From Saussurea involucrata (taxonomy: Eukaryota; Streptophyta; Magnoliopsida; Asterales; Asteraceae): a stretch of 64,000 bases of DNA. Positions 10,938 through 20,720 of this stretch are shown here, in pieces. How positions within the stretch are numbered: position 1 is the first letter of the stretch; each line of letters starts with the position of its first letter. The stretch is taken from contig CM066321.1 in the NCBI GenBank assembly GCA_033807775.1, positions 44,492,850 through 44,556,849 of the forward strand, written 5' to 3'. Position numbers and translations under genes: made by a program. The notes under the pieces are model-generated. The model was given only the letters and a program-made list of their open reading frames with translations. It ran no database searches and was not told the DNA's origin.

Positions 10938-12534
10938 TGAAACAACCCATCCCAAACATACATCACATAACAAAAATTACATGCCAAATATATACAACAA
11001 AAGATACATATTATATCATATAAGGTCTCTTGGTCCCAAAACTATACATTACATATATCAATACAAGCTTTTTGCCAAGATATTACAATACAATCCACAA
11101 AACTATCCAGGAAAACTTCTTAATCTCAATCAGCCTTCGAAAGCACATTACACTTTATCCATGCTTTTGTCTATAAATGTTCTTTGACCTGGAATACATA
11201 TTTTTTAAAACAAAATGGGGGTTAGACAGATTGGTCTAAGTGAGAAAATCTATGTCAGTTTAGTAATCATTTTGTGAAACCCAAATATACAACAAGTAGG
11301 TGAATACCAAGCATGACTCGTATGCACTGTGTACAACTTTTTCCCATGGGCATATTAGTTGGTTGCACTAAACCAACTAATCATTTTACTCCGCTTCACT
11401 AAAATACAGTCAACTCCGTTGTCCCTCCGTACATCCAAACCTCCACCGGCCCTAAGTCCTGCCAACGTGCAATCGTGTAGTGTAATGCTTGTATAAATAC
11501 AACATACATCTCAACATATCATAAGCACGTCATCACACTACGTAACACATTCTCATTCAGTATATATGTATTCCAGTTTGAAAAAGGTTAAAGTAAAACT
11601 CACTTGATTTCTATCAATGTACTTCCACGCTTTTCTCAATTAATCTGATGATTCGATCTCTCATGATAAAGTCACATAATCTGAAATAAATTGAATATAA
11701 ATATCCATTTACCATTCAAACACATAAGACTCTCTAGCAGGCTAAGAATTCTAAATAAACCTATCATACTCTTACCCAGAAAACACTGACAAATGTCCCT
11801 CTTCGGCGACTTAGCACGCGAACTTATCCGGGTAACTCACCCGGAAACCTATCCAGAAAACTAAAAGAATCTGGTACACAATACGGATACTCCCGGTCCG
11901 GACAACTACAATCTGGTAACAAAATCCGGTACCATCCGGGAACTTATCCGGAAACCGCATCCGGATAATTCCCATCCGAAAAGTTTTATCCGGAAAACAC
12001 TTGAAATCCGGGTATTATCCCTTCCGGAAAACACGAGGAATCTACATAACCAATCCGGAATATACTAGAATCTGGATATATATTGCATTCAAAAACCGGG
12101 AAGTCCGATTAAAACATTACATCCGAAAAAGTAATGATCCGGATAAAAGTTCGAACCAGATTCGATCGCTACTACTAAAAATCATGAAATTGAGAAATCT
12201 AAACCGATAGAAATTGTCTACTACTAGATACAAACATAATTTGAAAAGAAGCTATACCTCAAATCTTCTCAATCGAATTAAATCTTCGGCCCTAATCGAA
12301 CGATGAACTCTTCTCCTTTTCTCTCGGCTTCAACAACCACACACCAACTTAGGAACCGACTTATGAAAATCTAAGGAGGTGAGGCTTATTTATAATAAGT
12401 CAAAATTGCAAGTGAGAGTTTGAACTTTACTAAAACGATGGATACACCCCTAAACTTATAAACCAACACAACTCATCCTAAATTACTAAACATAAAATCA
12501 ATAAATAAACAACTAACTCACCTGGATCATTACA
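10938..12534 (-). repeat. Element H LTR 2 (shared middle LTR)
   Basis: The 1597-bp LTR reads TGTAATGATCC...GTTGTTTCA on the minus strand, with TG/CA ends. A TATA box (ATTATAAATAAGCC) lies at 12396-12383. The region 11820-12150 is an irregular cluster of ATCCGG words. There is no coding potential. Confidence 0.85.
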
Positions 12535-12950
12535 TTATCTCCCCCTTAAAAGAATTTCATCCCGGAATTCGATTAGCCTAAAAACTAACCCTTTTAATAT
12601 GCCAATCAAATAACATCTTAGCACATAAAGAGTTTACAGAAATATACCTATCTTCATCTCTTTCCATGCGTCGAGAACCACTTTCCATTCTGTTGATTTT
12701 CACACGGTTAATATACACATAAGTACATTCCCCATATAAGAATGTATTCCAGTTCAAACATGTACTTGTAAGTTCATAATTATACTGGCCAGATGTAATT
12801 TTAAATTACCTTACATGATGTTCTTTCGACCTTTTATATGTAATATTCCAAAGGTTCTAAAACATCAGGGACATCCTACTTAACATGCAGTTTAAGTCTA
12901 GGTATGGATCCGAATACCTAAATCCCTTAAACTAGTTCTCTGATACCATC
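12535..12950 (-). other. Element H internal region 1 with PBS and polypurine tract
   Basis: The PBS at 12948-12937 reads TGGTATCAGAGA, one mismatch from the usual Met-tRNA site. The polypurine tract CTTTTAAGGGGGAGATAA abuts LTR 2. No gene is present. Confidence 0.8.
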
Positions 12951-14572
12951 TGAAACAACTCACCCCAAACATACATGATATAACACAAATTGCATGCCAA
13001 ACATATACAACAAAAGATATATATTATATCATATAAGGTCTCTTGGTCCCAAAACTAAACATTACATATATCAATACAAGCTTTTCGCAAACATATTACA
13101 ATACATTCCACAAAACTATCTTGGAAAACTTCTTAATCTCAAATAGCTTTCGAAAGCCCATTACACTTTATACTTTCCTCTGTCTTTAAATGTTCTTTGA
13201 CCTGGAATACATATTTTTGAAAACAAAATGAGAGTTAGACCAATTGGTCTAAGTGAGAAAATCCCTGTCAGTTTAGTAATCATTTTGTAAAACCCAGATA
13301 TACAACAAGTATTTGAATACCAAGCACGACTCGTATGCACTGTGTACAATTCTTTCCCATGGCCATATTAGTTGGTTGCGCTAAACCAACTAATCAATTT
13401 ACTTTGCTGCACTAAAATACAGTCAACTCCATTGTCCCTCCGTACAGCCAAAACTCTACTGGCCCTAAGTCCGGCCATCGTGCAATCGTGTAGTGTAATG
13501 CTTATATAAATACAACATACATCACAACATATCATAAGCACATCATCACACTACCTACCACATTCTCATTCAGTATATATGTATTCCAGTTTGAAAATGG
13601 TTAAAGTAAAACTCACTTGATTGCTATCAAAATACTTCCAATATTTTCTCAATTAATCCGATGATTCGATCTCTCACTAAAAGTCACAGAATCTGAAATA
13701 AATTGAATACAAATATCCATTTACCATTCAAACACATAAGACTCTCTAGAAGACCAAGAATTTTAAATAAACCTATCATACCCATACCCAGAAAACACTG
13801 ACAAATGTCCCTCTTCGGCGACTTAGCACGGGAACTTATCCGGGTAACTCACCCGAAAACCCATCCGGAAAACTTAAAGAATCTGGTACACAATCCGGAT
13901 ACTCCCGGTCCGGAAAACTACAATTTGGTAACCAAATTCGGTACCATCCGGGAACTTATTCGGAAACCACATCCGGATAATTTCCATCCGGAAAGTCTTA
14001 TCCGGAAAACTCCATCCGGAAAACACTTGAAAGCCAGGTATTATCCCATCCAGAAAACACGAGGAATCCGTAAACCAATCCGGAAACCTCATCCGGAACA
14101 TACTGGAATCCAGATATATATTGCATTCGGAAACCGGGAAGTCCGATTAAATCATTACATCCGAAAAAGTAATGAATCCGGATAAAAGTTCGAACCAGAT
14201 TCGATCGCTACTACTAAAAATCATGAAATTGACAAATCTAAACCGACAGAAATTGTCTACTACTAGATACAAACATAATTTGAAAAGAAGCTGTACCTCA
14301 AGTCTTCTCAATCGAATTAAATTTTCGTCCCTAATCGAACGATTAACTCTTCTCCTTTTCTCTCGACTTCAACACACACACACCAACCCAGGAACCGACA
14401 TATGAAAATCTAAGGAGGTGACACTTATTTATAATAAGTCAAAATTGCAAGTGAGGGTTTTAAATTTACTAAAACGACGCATAAACCCCTAAACTTATAA
14501 GCCAACACAACTCGCCCTAAATTACTAAACATAAAATATATAACTAAATAACTAACTCACCCGGGTCATTAC
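12951..14572 (-). repeat. Element H LTR 1 (5'-most on the minus strand)
   Basis: This 1622-bp LTR is similar to LTR 2 over its full length but visibly diverged (many scattered substitutions and small indels), so the array is not very young. A TATA-like TTATAAATAAG lies near 14436-14424. Around 13830-14190 about eleven ATCCGG words occur within 360 bases. The ORF that spans them is only a by-product of the repeated word. Confidence 0.85.
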
Positions 14573-16076
14573 TTGTCGTCTCTTAGTCTTCTTGGAAGAC
14601 TGAGAGGGGGATTCAAGGGGTTTTCCTTTTGAAACATAGCGTTTTCGGACCTGGGAAGACTGAGTTGGTTGTGACTCGATCATAGTCATAGTTGAAGGAA
14701 AATAAGAAGAGGAAGGAATCCCAGAGATGAGATTAGAAAGACATACCTCATCAGATTTAGTAATGCGATTGGCAGTTCGATCACCGATCCTTGAAAACTA
14801 GAAATCCCCTTACGTGAGATAGTTCTCCTTCATCAGATTTTTGAGCACTAGGGAGATGAAGCGAACATAAAAACGATCTTCTGGCATTTCTCAGTGAGTC
14901 TGGAAACCAAATCATCAATGATGATTTTTGCAAAGTCAATGTTCTTATTCATCACTGTGTAGTCGATATCAGAGCTATTCAGCTAGCCTATTATGTGCCA
15001 CCAGTCTTTCCACCCATGCAGTGAATGAAATGGGCGAAATGAGAGCTGACTTCTGTAGGCATGCATGGACAAGTGATTGCACCCAGAGATTTTTGGGGCT
15101 CACCAGTGGTAGCGTACGCCTTCTAGTCGTAGCGCATGTCATCAGTAGGGGAGAGCATTCGGTCGGGTCGGTCGGGTCGGGGCCCAAAACCCACCACCAG
15201 ATCGGATTTCGGGTGAGGCTTAGAGAACCTGAAACCCGTCCAATCAGTAGTTCGGGGTTCGGGTTTCGGGTGATTTCGGGTGGCGGTTAGTTCGGGTCGG
15301 GTGGTTCGGGTGGTTCGGGTTGGGCCAGTTTCAACTTTCCAGCCCAGTTTCCACTTTCCACAACAGTTTCCACAACAATTACTAATACTAAAAATTACAA
15401 ACTAACTAACTAACATATACAATACTAAATACTAAATTTCTATAATTGACTAATTCAATTTATCACTTATAAAATATAAAATACAAATAAATAAATAATA
15501 TTTAAGAAAAAAAAAATATATAAAAATACTTCGAGGTTCGGGCGGGTTCGGCCCTAAAATTTAGCCTCCCGCCCCGTTCCGTTTAAACCGAGTTTTATCT
15601 TCGGGTTCGGACCATTCGGGTTACGGGTTCTCGGGTTGGCCAAAGTTCGGGGTTCGGACCATTCGGGTCGGTCGGGTTGTTTGGGGCGGTCGGGTTTTGC
15701 TCACCCCTAGTCATCAGGGAAGAAGATGAGTTCTTCATCCGATGGTGTATGGGCGTAGGGTTTGTAACGAGGGAGTTCCAGTTTCTTAAAGAAGTGAGGC
15801 CAAAACTTCCTTGAATCAAGTCAATGCTTAAATCAATGATTCTCATGGGTGGTCTAGTGGGTCTAGTTTTCTCAGTGAGCGGTGAGCCAGAATTGCTTCA
15901 AGAGGTGTTTTAGAACTGGAGGGTTGGCTTGAATGGCGAAGCTGATGGGGCTTGCCTTCAGGAACTGATCATCAGTAGTCAGATGGCCAACGGTTTTCTT
16001 TGCAAGGAAATCAAGAAGGTCCAAGGGCAGTGGTGATGAGGATCTGGGGAACTTCAGTGTTGGCGGAGGTATCCAT
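14573..16076 (-). pseudogene. Copia E extra ORF (aORF), fragmented
   Basis: The likely ATG is at 16076-16074, followed by a Thr/Glu-rich start as in copia A. The conserved segment LAKKTVGHLTTDDQFLK...FAIQANPPVLKHLLKQFW resembles copia A's HLDDAINFLK...IAPPAHRNLLAQLW. Several frameshifts and stops follow. The reading is split by the hAT MITE (15146-15709) and resumes with SSDIDYTVMNKNIDFAKIIIDDLVSRLTEK near 14980-14890. A donor-like GAGGTATGTC lies near 14747. Function is unknown. It is a dead copy of the same family as the aORFs in A and F. Confidence 0.6.
15146..15709. mobile_element. hAT-type MITE, 564 bp, with 8-bp target duplication
   Basis: The ends are near-perfect 12-bp terminal inverted repeats, TAGGGGAGAGCA and (reverse complement of the right end) TAGGGGTGAGCA. 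The flanks are an exact 8-bp direct repeat GTCATCAG at 15138-15145 and 15710-15717, the hAT signature. The inside is non-coding. Both subterminal regions are crowded with TTCGGGT/TCGGGTCGG motifs, while the middle is AT-rich. Subterminal repeats of this kind are transposase-binding sites in known hAT elements such as Ac; here that role is inferred. Confidence 0.92.
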
Positions 16077-16944
16077 TGCCTGAGATGTCATTTATGTTGT
16101 TATGAGAAATCAACATGTGTTAGCTGAAAAATACCCTTGATAGAAGATTTAGGGGTTTTGAGGAGTTTCCAGAAATAGAAACTTTGTATCTTTAAGCAAA
16201 AAAAAACAAAAAGAAGGAAGGTTAAGAGCAATGTAGTAAGGAAAATTCCATTGTCATCTAAAAACATGCAGGTTTTTAGGGTTTAAAAATCATGGCAGAA
16301 GTGATTTTAAACGAAGATAATGCACTGTTTGATCTTATTTTAGAAAAGAGTTAAGTATCAAACATGTGATTTTTAGATGAGAAGTACCAAGATAAAAAAC
16401 GAACATTATGATCGAGGATTAAGTGATAAACTTAGTGCGTGTTTCTTATTGTTCTTGGTGTTTTTGCTTGACAGAATTCTTGTCGTTTAGAGTAATTTGT
16501 GCGCGTAAAGTTTGAATTGAGAGAAAGAATAGTATATATATGAGATAGGAGAGAGTGTGTCATGATGACATGGACACGATGCACGAGTGTGATTGGACAA
16601 GGAATCGAAAGGGCATCGTGTGTCAGAAAAATCATGCCAACGGTTATCCATAAAATTGGACGTCATAAATAGAAAATGTCTTTTCATTTTTAAAAGCTTC
16701 TATCAGCTAACCCTAAGGTAGGAGTTTTGAAAAGAGTCACTGGAGTGAAAGTCAGTGATTTTGTTTTATTTTGGAAAATATCTCACTGAAAAAAAAATCT
16801 TTAGTGAGAATAAAGAAAGAGAGGGTCATACCTGAACATCGGATACATTTAAGTCAGATATTAGAAGATGAATAAGAAATACTGAGTATGCATTTCAATC
16901 GCTAATGTAATGCTTAACACTGAAGAGTTATTCCTCATGGTTCA
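16077..16944 (-). other. Copia E spacer upstream of the extra ORF
   Basis: No gene is supported. Besides the promoter blocks, it has AT-rich leader sequence and, further upstream near 16830, a donor-like CAGGTATGACC. That resembles the AGGTATG found after pol in copia A (near 2900) and copia C (near 34293). It ends where the D LTR begins at 16945. Confidence 0.5.
16501..16600 (-). promoter_or_regulatory. Putative internal promoter of the copia E extra ORF
   Basis: On the minus strand a CCAAT box (TTGTCCAATC, 16600-16591) is followed by ATGTCATCATGA (16571-16560), a CT-rich stretch, a TATA box (CATATATATACT, 16543-16532) and TTTACGCG (16509-16502). Order, spacing and sequence match copia A 3171-3300. 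The ATG of the aORF is about 460 bases downstream, versus about 510 in A. Confidence 0.55.
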
Positions 16945-19196
16945 TGTTAGCTCCAACTTATAAGTTTAAAGAAGTATTGAAAAATAGGCTAAGTGTAAAA
17001 ACATCGACAGAGCCTCTGCCAAGACACCAAGTGAATACCCTACAGAAGACCTTCTCAGAGGACAAGGCCACGGAGCCTCTGTTACACTTGATATAGCCTC
17101 TGTCGTATGAAGACTTAGGTGGCATTTTTTTTTTAAGTGGTGCTGAACTCTGAACACTGATTTCACTGCTGATTTTTAAGTGGTGGTGCTGAAATCTGAA
17201 ATCTGAATCAGAAAGACTGTTTGTTTTTTAAAACTGGAATCTGAAAACATCTGAATACGTACTACTGATTATTTTATTTCTGAAATGTGATACTATTGAA
17301 TTAAATTAAATTATACTACTAAAATTACTCTTCATAACAACTGAAATACGTTAATTGGTTCAAATGTTCAAATACAATATAAAACATGAATAAAGTCTCA
17401 TAACAACTAAAATCAATTTCCGTTTTGCATCAGTTGTGTCGCATCATATATTGACATACATACATTACTGTTAATAATTGACGCCCTCACCAAATCTTCA
17501 ACACCCTTGCATCACCGAGAGTGAAACCCATCTCTGTCGACTTTCTCGACTCATTTTATCCCCTCATATCTCTCGACTTCGACGCTCTGCATCACCGGGA
17601 ACACATACATGATCTACATTATCATGTTGCACAACTCTTGAAACCGTCAAATAATAATAATAACATTAACGAGAAGCCGAGTGTTAACAATAGCAATACC
17701 ACACAGTTGAAGAATGTCCTGAAACAATATTCAAATTTTATATCAATCAACTTCAATAAACCTGAATACAAAATCAAGTTATCTGTAGCAAATTCCAGCA
17801 TCTGCAAATCAAAATGAACCTAATTACTAAGAAGATGGTAACTGGGACCACAATTATACCACCAGAAACAAAGTGAAAGAAAAAATGACATGAAAGAAAG
17901 CATATAATCATCAAAATAATGCCATTTTGGCAACAATTAGTGCACAAGCAATGCCCCAACTTCAAACATTGTGGACAAAAAATGATGTTGATTGAAATCA
18001 CTTCCACAACTTTAGGGATTTTAGCTACAGGGAAGAAATCAAAACCACAGGGACAAAGGACGAAACAAAAATCAAACCGATGGAAACCAAAAATCGAACC
18101 AGAAAGCATATGGAAACCAAAAATCGAACCGATGGACCTCTTGAACACGAAAAAAACATAGAAGGATTAGGGCTCGATTTGGTTAGAAATTTGTAGATCG
18201 AACCAGTTTAAAGATTTAGGCCAGTTTAAAATTGACATACCTTGATTGGGGATCGACCTGATTGTTGCTATGAAACTCGATTCTTGCTATGAAACTCGAT
18301 TTGGGTGCTGAAATCGACCTGCTTGGAGATCCTTGTTATGAAACTCGATTTGGGTGCAAATCGATTTAAAGATCGACCTGATTGGAGATGGATTTGGAGT
18401 CATCAGTCGAAGGAGATGGATTTGGAGTTGGAGCCATGTCTTGAGTCGTACACGAGAGAGAGGAAGAGGATTTGAGATGGAGGCTTAGAAAATAAGTGAA
18501 AAGTGGTTACTTTTTCACTTTCTCGGTCAGACGAAACAAAGTGATAAGTGGATCTAATTTAAACAAAAAAACAAACAGTCTGATTTAGGTTACCTCTGAC
18601 CGAAAAAGTGATAAGGGCCATTTAAGTGCTTATTTCTTAAAAACAAACAGCCCCTTAAAAGAATGAAGATATCCGAAGATCAAGACAAAGAAGATCGTGC
18701 ATCTCACGTGCCTCTGCTGTACGAAGATTCTGAAGATCGTTCGTACAAGGCGTGCACTGCAAACTTCACGTGTCAACCTCTGATGGGTTGCAGCCTTTGC
18801 AGAAAACGACGCACTACATTAACGTTGTACCTGATGCAGTCCCACGATGTTGTCTTTGTACCCTTAGTACTTCTTGTCTCCCACTTGTCCCCTGTAGAAT
18901 AGTATAAATAGAAGGCTCTTGTATAGCATTTCTAGTAACTTTGCACAACTACACACACACCAGATTAGGGCATTTCTTACTGTTTTACACACACTTATGG
19001 TGTTCTTGGTGTTTTATGAAGAATCAATAGAAAGTGAATCTTTGGGTTAAACTCTTGTTTATTATCAATTCACTTGTTTGTTTCTGTGTGTATTTTCTAC
19101 AGAGCATCTCTTTAGTTCTTTAAAATGCTTCCGCATACACATTTGTTTGAACTAATAGAGATTAATATCATTGTTGAGTTAATATTGGGATCAACA
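16945..19196 (+). repeat. Copia D 5' LTR, interrupted by a DNA transposon
   Basis: Without the nested 1537-bp insertion and its duplicated TTA the LTR is about 712 bp. It shares with the copia C LTR the start TGTTAGCT, the block AAAAATAGGCTAAGTG, the TATA area (TAGTATAAATAG near 18900), CGCTTCCGCAT-like sequence and the end ATCAACA. Both carry many CAGAGG/CCTCTG words, so D and C are one family. Confidence 0.8.
17118..18654. mobile_element. PIF/Harbinger-like non-autonomous DNA transposon, 1537 bp
   Basis: The insertion is flanked by TTA on both sides (17115-17117 and 18655-18657), the target duplication typical of PIF/Harbinger. The left end GGTGGCATTTTTTTTTTAAG and the reverse complement of the right end, GGGGCTGTTTGTTTTTAAG, form imperfect terminal inverted repeats. 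Comparison with the uninterrupted copia C LTR (AGACTTAAAAGA) shows the pre-insertion site. I see no transposase. Two modest ORFs (17521-17817 and 17919-18161) are unrecognised; they could be captured host sequence or chance. A short repeat ATGAAACTCGATT recurs three times at 18270-18355. Confidence 0.8.
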
Positions 19197-19198
19197 AT

Positions 19199-19210
19199 TG
19201 GTATCAGAGC
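19199..19210 (+). other. Copia D primer-binding site
   Basis: TGGTATCAGAGC lies two bases after the LTR end, the Met-tRNA type. Confidence 0.9.
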
Positions 19211-19317
19211 TATCCTTGATTTGCTATATCATGAAATCCCCTCTAACAATGATCTCGACTCTTTTTGGTATAAGCTTGGACTGATTTTGACATGTTCTTC
19301 ATTTATTTCAAACAACC

Positions 19318-20168
19318 TGTTAGCTTCAATCTTCCTAATCATAGAAGTATTTAGAAGTAGTTAAAAATAGGCTAAGTGAAGAAAGCCTCTTACAGAGGCT
19401 CTGCCGAACTTACCGAGAGATCAAGGTCAAGAAGCTACAGAAGCTAAAGAGGCACCCTACAGAAGCTCTGTCATACGCGCAAAGAAGACCAAAGACTCGG
19501 AATCCGGTGAAGACTGCTCTTCTAAGGACCAAACCGCAGAACCTCTGTGGCACTTCATAGAGCCTCTGCGGTCTTCAACAAAGACTTAAAAGATATTTAT
19601 AATATCTTGCTACTGTTACAGGACATGTTCATCAACTTGCATGGTAGCATGCCTTGTCCAACTGCAACGTGTCAAACTCTGGTTGGATTCAATAGGGCTT
19701 AGTACATAATAGACGTCTGCTGCATTAAATGCAATACAACACGTCCAACTGTTCATGCCATCCGTCCAACTATTCATACCGTCCTTTGTGAATAGTAGCA
19801 TATGCTTTATGGTCCCCTTAGAGTAGTATATAAGGAAGACTCATGTTGAGTTCTTCCTATCCATCGATCGATAAATCGAACAATCGAAACAAAAATTCAA
19901 GAGAGAAAAACATCACAAGAGCACATAGCTTTAAACACTTTGAGAGTCATATCTGTTTTAAAAGCTTTGCTTACTCACTATTCTTGAATCTGTTCTCAAT
20001 ATATATATTCAGTAAACTTTGAGATATTTTTTCCTGTTCACTGTTTATTTATATTATGTTCTAAATCTATCAATCATATGTGTTAGTTATTCAAATACGC
20101 TTCCGCATCAAACATAAATTAGAACTAATAGATCTGACAATCTTGTATAAGCAAAACGGGAACCAACA
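19318..20168 (+). repeat. Copia C 5' LTR
   Basis: The 851-bp LTR starts TGTTAGCTTC and ends GAACCAACA, two bases before the PBS. A TATA box (AGTATATAAGG) lies near 19823. Upstream of it the LTR is packed with CAGAGG/CCTCTG/AGAAGCTCTG words (19385-19575). It is related to the D LTR. Confidence 0.85.
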
Positions 20169-20170
20169 AT

Positions 20171-20182
20171 TGGTATCAGAGC
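20171..20182 (+). other. Copia C primer-binding site
   Basis: TGGTATCAGAGC matches the initiator Met-tRNA PBS. The 190 bases up to the gag ATG at 20374 are an ordinary untranslated leader. Confidence 0.9.
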
Positions 20183-20373
20183 AAAACTTGATTATCAATA
20201 TCAAGTGATCCTCGTTTTTACAAGATTAGTGATAGAAATCATTTTTTTCCTATTCCTCATATCTAGGTTAAAACTCCATTAAAGTGTACACTGGGAACTG
20301 TTCAAACCCAGAAAACTTTCCAGATCTTCAGACTCATACTCTTTAAATCATACTATCTTTTCAGAACCTTAAA

Positions 20374-20720
20374 ATGACAAATACAAATAACTTCTTTACT
20401 GCTGGTTCACTCACCAAGCCTCCTACTCTTCTACGAGATGAGTATCCTCAATGGAAAATAAGAATGGTTCATTTCTTTGAGGGTACTGAAAAAAATCTAG
20501 TACAATATCTTTACAACCTTCCTCCTGTTCCCATGATAGCAGTACCACGAGTACCAGCTACTGCTGAATCTCCAGAAATCCCTGAACATCAAAAACCAAA
20601 ACCAAAACAAGAATGGTCAAATGAAGATAAGGCAGAAGATGAAGTTGCACAGAAAACAAAAAGAATCCTGATAATGGCTATCCCCAACGAGCTTTTTCAA
20701 TCCTTAGATGCATGCGAAAC
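20374..20720 (+). pseudogene. gag: Copia C gag, N-terminal part (before the G insertion)
   Basis: The ATG follows the leader. The protein begins with an Asn/Thr-rich start and the conserved LTKPPTLLRDEYPQWKIRM shared with copia B gag, then an ILIMAIPNELFQSLDACET segment of the UBN2-type gag domain. The reading is cut by element G at 20721. The five bases GAAAC before the cut are repeated at 27790-27794, where the gag frame resumes, so the break is a clean transposon insertion. Downstream residues in this frame come from the LTR of G and are not gag. Confidence 0.9.

Larger units (their letters stand above)
10434..14572 (-). mobile_element. Non-autonomous LTR element H: tandem of three LTRs and two internal regions
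   Basis: Read on the minus strand the order is LTR (14572-12951), internal (12950-12535), LTR (12534-10938), internal (10937-10522), and the beginning of a third LTR (10521-10434) cut off by copia A. Both internal regions are 416 bp. Each begins with a Met-tRNA PBS and ends with a polypurine tract, so each LTR-internal-LTR unit is correctly built. There is no gag or pol. Long LTRs (1.6 kb) around a tiny internal domain make this a LARD/TRIM-like element dependent on another element for proteins. Confidence 0.85.
14573..16944 (-). mobile_element. Copia E remnant: extra ORF and its upstream region
   Basis: Minus-strand translation in pieces gives aORF-type segments (HLTTDDQFLKASPISFAI near 15990-15930, then NIDFAKIIIDDLVSRL near 14930). 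Upstream is a spacer with the same CCAAT/TATA blocks as copia A. The left end is cut by element H, the right end by copia D. A hAT MITE sits inside. No pol remains in the window. Confidence 0.65.
16945..19317 (+). mobile_element. Copia D: 5' LTR, PBS and first bases of the internal region
   Basis: A D-type LTR (starting TGTTAGCTCC, ending GGATCAACA at 19196) is followed by the Met-tRNA PBS at 19199-19210 and about 107 further bases. At 19318 a related LTR (copia C) begins, so C most likely inserted into D. The rest of D is not in the window. Confidence 0.8.

Noticed and set aside
13805..14185. 126-codon ORF in H LTR 1
   Set aside because: Its Pro/His/Glu repeats come from the ATCCGG word; the matching LTR 2 frame is broken.
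15200..15330. Telomere-like repeat TTCGGGT
   Set aside because: Irregular spacing inside a bounded hAT MITE; not TTTAGGG.
17521..17817. A host gene inside the Harbinger-like element
   Set aside because: 98 codons from a GTG, Asn-rich, no recognised domain; mentioned only as possible captured sequence.
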